A model generated the notes under the pieces. That model made no database searches and had not been told where the DNA came from. It saw nothing but the letters and a program-made list of their open reading frames with translations. This document shows, piece after piece, positions 60,420 to 64,000 of a stretch of 64,000 nucleotides of DNA; the first letter of the stretch is position 1; every line of letters starts with the position of its first letter. The translations under genes were made by a program, and so were the position numbers. Source of the DNA: Prinia subflava (lineage: Eukaryota > Chordata > Aves > Passeriformes > Cisticolidae); NCBI RefSeq assembly GCF_021018805.1, contig NC_086254.1, positions 26,659,300-26,723,299 of the forward strand, in the 5' to 3' direction.

Positions 60420-60600
60420 TCAGAGAAGTTCAAGCTCCAAGTTAAACTTGCATAAATCTTTTGTCTTCAAAATGCCCAAGTAGCAACTGTGTGTCCCAAA
60501 AAGCCTTTGGAAGTTTGGCACAGATGATGTCATAGGCAGAGTAAATGTTGAGGACGCTGCTGAGTAAAATTCAGAGTCCAAGGTGAAGATGTGAAGTGTT
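60420..60600 (-). CDS. Candidate terminal coding exon of an unrecognised gene
   Basis: A strong acceptor (polypyrimidine tract then tttccag, ending at 60601) precedes a 59-codon open frame that starts TLHIFTLDSEFYSAASSTFT and stops at 60420-60422. It continues in phase from the donor at 61257 (GTGAG plus A gives an Arg codon). A good donor, CAAAG followed by gtaggt, lies further down at 60346, so the exon may be longer and the stop internal to a non-coding RNA. I do not recognise the peptide. Confidence 0.25.
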
Positions 60601-61256
60601 CTGGAAAAAAAAAAAGTGAATTACCAAATTCTCAGTTTCCAGGGTTTCGACAATATTAATCAGAATTAAGTGAGAAAATTAAAAAGCCAAATGTCTTTTT
60701 TAGTTACTTTGCAGAAAAAAATGTGGTTTAAAAGTGCAGTAAATATCAAACACCTTGTCTTACATGAAACAATGGAGAAATGAGGTACATGGTACAAAGA
60801 ATGCAAAGGCTTTGGAACAGCAAAAGTCAGAATTGTCCTGTGTATGTGAAAAGTGTGTACAAAAATACTACAATGGTAAGGAGAAGCATGAGTTAGAAGG
60901 AGATTAAATCCCAGTTTATTGTCATACACAAATAAATTACTTTCTGAAACTGCACTAAAATCCTATTGCTATTAATTACTTTACCATTCTTGGTATCTTT
61001 AGCCTAAACCTGAATTAAAACCTATAAACTTTAAACTCCAAAACCTCTTAGTCTTATTTTAAAAATGAATATAACAAAGATAAATGAAGAACACCCTAGA
61101 AGATAAAACAATGACTAATAATTCATATCCTCAAAGGCATTTCTGAAACATGTCTTTTAAAACAAGCCCAGGAACAATTCAAGCCATGAAAACTGCAGCA
61201 GATGTTGTGCAGGAAAAGAACAGCACACTGCCAAGGCTGGTAAAATGATCCCTTAC

Positions 61257-61613
61257 CTCACTGAACAGAAAGATGTCAAATCTTCAACCCATTTGTAAAA
61301 CAGGTAAGGAGAGGGAGATTCTTTGGCTGAAGAAGAGTCCATTGTAAAGCATGAATGCAAATGAGGTCTCTGAACTAAAACATCTCTGCAGAACTGTTTC
61401 CTCTTCGTTCTCAGCCCGGTGATGTACATTGTTGCCCTGTGGTTTGATCTGCTCAGCAACAGCTCTGCAGATGGGTCTTGGTTCAACCCCACTGAAGCCT
61501 CAGTGCCAGGGAAATAGTGCTCAGTACTGATGGTTCTGTTCAACAATTTGGAGAGAGAGAAAAGCTCAGAGAGGGAAGGAAGAGCCCTTAAAGAAACATT
61601 GCTGCTGAGTTTT
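61257..61613 (-). CDS. Candidate internal exon of an unrecognised gene
   Basis: The minus-strand frame is open from 61621 to 61257 and includes ALPSLSELFSLSKLLNRTIS, then YITGLRTKRKQFCRDVLVQ, then SPYLFYKWVEDLTSFCSV. It ends at a consensus donor TGAG followed by gtaagg. Possible acceptors are attccag (61614) or ttgaacag further in; both are phase 2. Upstream in the same frame up to about 62025 there are only two stop codons, so this may be a decayed larger exon. No homologue is recognised. A frame this long could also arise by chance. Confidence 0.25.
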
Positions 61614-63486
61614 CTGGAATTTTAGCCAAACCCAGCTGGTGAAGGCAGATTTCTGTCCAGGGAATGGTGATGTTTTCTGGTCTGCAACATCCAGCGGCAT
61701 GCAGTTTGTTTTGTATGCTCAAAAATATTTGGTTTTGTTAGAAAAGACTGATCCCAGAGTGATGTATCAGGCTGTACTTCTATCTGCTCCTTGGCCTCTC
61801 CACTGAGACACTGTCAAGTGTACCAGGTAGGATTTAGAGCATCACTGCAGCTCTTGAACCTCTCGGAAAGCTGGGCACAAAGCTCAATACATAGATTCTT
61901 ATTCTCCCAATGAATGGATAAATATGAACCTCTACAAATTTTTCCCCTGCAGACTAATCCTCTGCAGCATTTCATCCCTATAAGCCAATTTTTTGCTTCC
62001 TTTCTCCATTTATTACTTCCTCTTTTTTTCTTTCATTGCAGTGTATCTTCAATCCACCTTTTGCTCACTTTGTGCCTGGAAGAACTTTATGAAATCCCAC
62101 TTTCATCCTGTGCTCTCACATCAGTGTAATTGTGAGGATACACAGAGGTTTGCCATTCACTTCAGTGCAACATATTCCAAAGAAAAGCAGCCTAAAAGCA
62201 GCAAAAAAGCCAGTCAGAAATTCCTCCTAATGGAACTTAGTATCTTAGGCTCTGTTCAGTGCTCCCCACTCTCCTAGATAGACAACTATATCTCTTCATG
62301 CCCTAATTATTTCTAAACTTAGGTCTGAATCCTCTTACTCTTTTCAATGGGAGACAGATGCATAAATGCCTTTTTTTAGAATGTGTCTGACTTACAAGTC
62401 TTCATCCTTCAACTTTTGTCACCAAACTGCAAACTTCAGCTTTTTCAACCTTTTTTTGTATCCCATAGACTATCCATTTAACTGTCTTCATGAAAGGATC
62501 TCTTAAAATTATATCCAGCTTCCACATCTGTGAATAAATCACTACCTACTTAGCCAGGATAATTTCATCTTGCCATTCATGATCCAGAAAGCCTCAGTAT
62601 AAAAGGAACTTGCATTTCCTTAACTGCTCCACTCCCCAAAACTTTAATGATGAATGAGCTGCAAGATCAGGCAGGATTTTGAGCTGAGTTCTGTCTTATA
62701 TCTAGTAATGAATGTGAGTTTTAGCCTCATTTCTATAAAGTAGACACTGGTAGAATGGTCTGAGTGTGGAAAGTCTGGAATAGCAGTTTGTGTTCATTCT
62801 AATAAGAGATGTTACACATGTCCAAGATTTAGTTTTATAAAAACAAGTAAATTTATGTTCCCACTTTACTCTCTTGCATCAAAAGTGACTCCTAACCTTG
62901 ATAGATTCAGGCAATCAAACACAACTTTTAAGTAGATTTGTGGCATATGAACAGCAAAGACTGGGCAGGTCAGAATAGCACTGTTGGCTTATCCCACCCA
63001 TTTAAGTGGATATATTGATATGTCTTTAAAAAATGAAGAGTTTAGAGGTCAGACTGGTAATTTGAATCTTCCACATGGAAGTGCTACACAAACAGAAAAA
63101 TTCTCCAGCATGTTTTTGTAATTTTACTGCTGGATTTGCACAAAAATAAAAGTACAAAAATAAAATATCATTTTGCATTATAGCAAGGAACTGCATTACC
63201 TTTTAGAAAGTGCTTGATTTTTCAGGGAAAAGAACAACTGACTACAGTACGAAAAATGGCACTGAATGCATTCATGGAACAAGAAAATAAAAATATATCA
63301 TTCTAACATGAGTGTATTTACAGTGAAACTAATTAAACTGTAAATTAAGAGTCTGTTAATTCTAGTAAGCAATACAAAATGCTGCTTTTTTATATTTATA
63401 TGTAATTCCTTATCTCAGATACTGACGCCATACATTATAAACACTGTGTACCTGCACAAAATAAGTTTGTTTTCAACCAAACTCAC

Positions 63487-63674
63487 GTGAGCATTTCTTC
63501 CTCTTATGTTTGTATTTCATACAGTTGGAGCATTCAAATAAACAGTGCCCAAAGTGTGGTTTCTCTTTCATGTTCACAAACTCTGTGGGTCTGGATAAGA
63601 AGTTTAATCTCGTTGCCATCTCCTCCTCATTGGTAAAATATATTTTGTCTTGACTGTGCAATGCCCTTGGATTG
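63487..63674 (-). CDS. Candidate internal exon of an unrecognised gene
   Basis: A 188-nt open segment is bounded by acceptor gcacttctcag and donor CTCAC followed by gtgagt. The phase-2-in frame reads NPRALHSQDKIYFTNEEEMA, TRLNFLSRPTEFVNMKEKPH and FGHCLFECSNCMKYKHKRKK, rich in Lys and with several Cys. The donor is phase 1, while the next visible candidate exon needs phase 2, so at least one exon is missing or the exons are unrelated. Confidence 0.3.
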
Positions 63675-63992
63675 CTGAGAAGTGCAATGGAAAAATGCAG
63701 ATTTATACCAGTGTCATTGAATACACAGTTGAGTTACCAATTAAGAAAGCCAACCCCCCATAAGCCTAAAATTATGACATTCTATAAAATATTTCATTTT
63801 AAACCAGAAGTTAAACTGACTTTAAATTTGATATATGGGGGCGGAATGAAAGATGCCAAAATTAAAATCCCCAAGACACAGACTCAAAACTGAGAAAAAG
63901 AGAAAGAAAGAACAGGGAGAGAGGACAGAACAGCATTACAGGTATTACAGTCTCTGTATTTATTTCTGAAATAGAATGAAAACAACACTTAC

Positions 63993-64000
63993 GGTTTTGA
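63993..64000 (-). CDS. Possible exon end cut by the window edge
   Basis: At the right edge the minus strand reads TCAAAACC followed by gtaagtg, a near-perfect donor. If its phase is 2, it joins the exon at 63487-63674 in frame (Pro codon across the junction). Only eight bases are visible. Confidence 0.2.

Noticed and set aside
62380..62535. Minus-strand open frame of about 42 codons ending near a gtaagt donor at about 62395
   Set aside because: The frame with a good acceptor stops before the donor, and the other frames contain stops. It cannot bridge the two candidate exons at 61257-61613 and 63487-63674.
63180..63262. Possible minus-strand exon ending AAAAG followed by gtaatg near 63210
   Set aside because: Every tested acceptor gave an in-frame stop in the phase needed to link the neighbouring candidate exons.

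Overview
This window is vertebrate nuclear DNA, most likely from a bird. It carries several chicken-repeat-1 (CR1) type LINE 3' fragments, large (GGAT)n arrays, and one protein gene with 16 short exons spread over about 35 kb. Species and chromosome cannot be read from the sequence. From remembered vertebrate synteny (not tested here), the segment would match the CDH4-TAF4-LSM14B neighbourhood, human 20q13.33.

The single confidently identified gene is TAF4 (TFIID subunit 4, TAF130/135) on the minus strand. Its start codon is at 54819 and its stop at 19946-19948. I resolved 16 coding exons. Their splice phases all agree and join into a 3,312-nt frame (1,103 residues plus stop). The order is a low-complexity glutamine/serine/threonine/alanine-rich activator region (exons 1-5), the TAFH/NHR1 domain (exons 6-8), a linker (exons 8-10), and the C-terminal TAF4 domain with the histone fold that pairs with TAF12 (exons 11-16). 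Intron 13 uses a GC-AG donor. The promoter is a CpG island at 54.5-55.8 kb with YY1-, NRF1- and NF-Y-like sites; a TATA box there points the other way.

Layout. 1-18.5 kb: intergenic DNA downstream of TAF4 with no convincing coding exon, two (GGAT)n arrays, smaller minisatellites, CR1 pieces, a telomere-like patch and several AT-rich stretches that look like non-coding elements. 18.5-19.95 kb: inferred TAF4 3' UTR. 19.95-54.82 kb: TAF4 exons and introns; the 17.3-kb intron 2 holds a 33-bp minisatellite of about 14 copies. 54.8-55.8 kb: CpG-island promoter. 55.8-64 kb: upstream intergenic DNA with a CR1 fragment and, at 60.3-64 kb on the minus strand, well-formed splice sites around open segments that could be an unrecognised gene, a decayed gene or a lncRNA.

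The most unusual signal is in TAF4 intron 1. It contains about five decayed copies of the 5' end of exon 2. One is 23/24 identical to the exon, and another keeps the acceptor AG and the exon 2 reading frame. No prokaryotic-style system, CRISPR array, tRNA or rRNA gene was seen.
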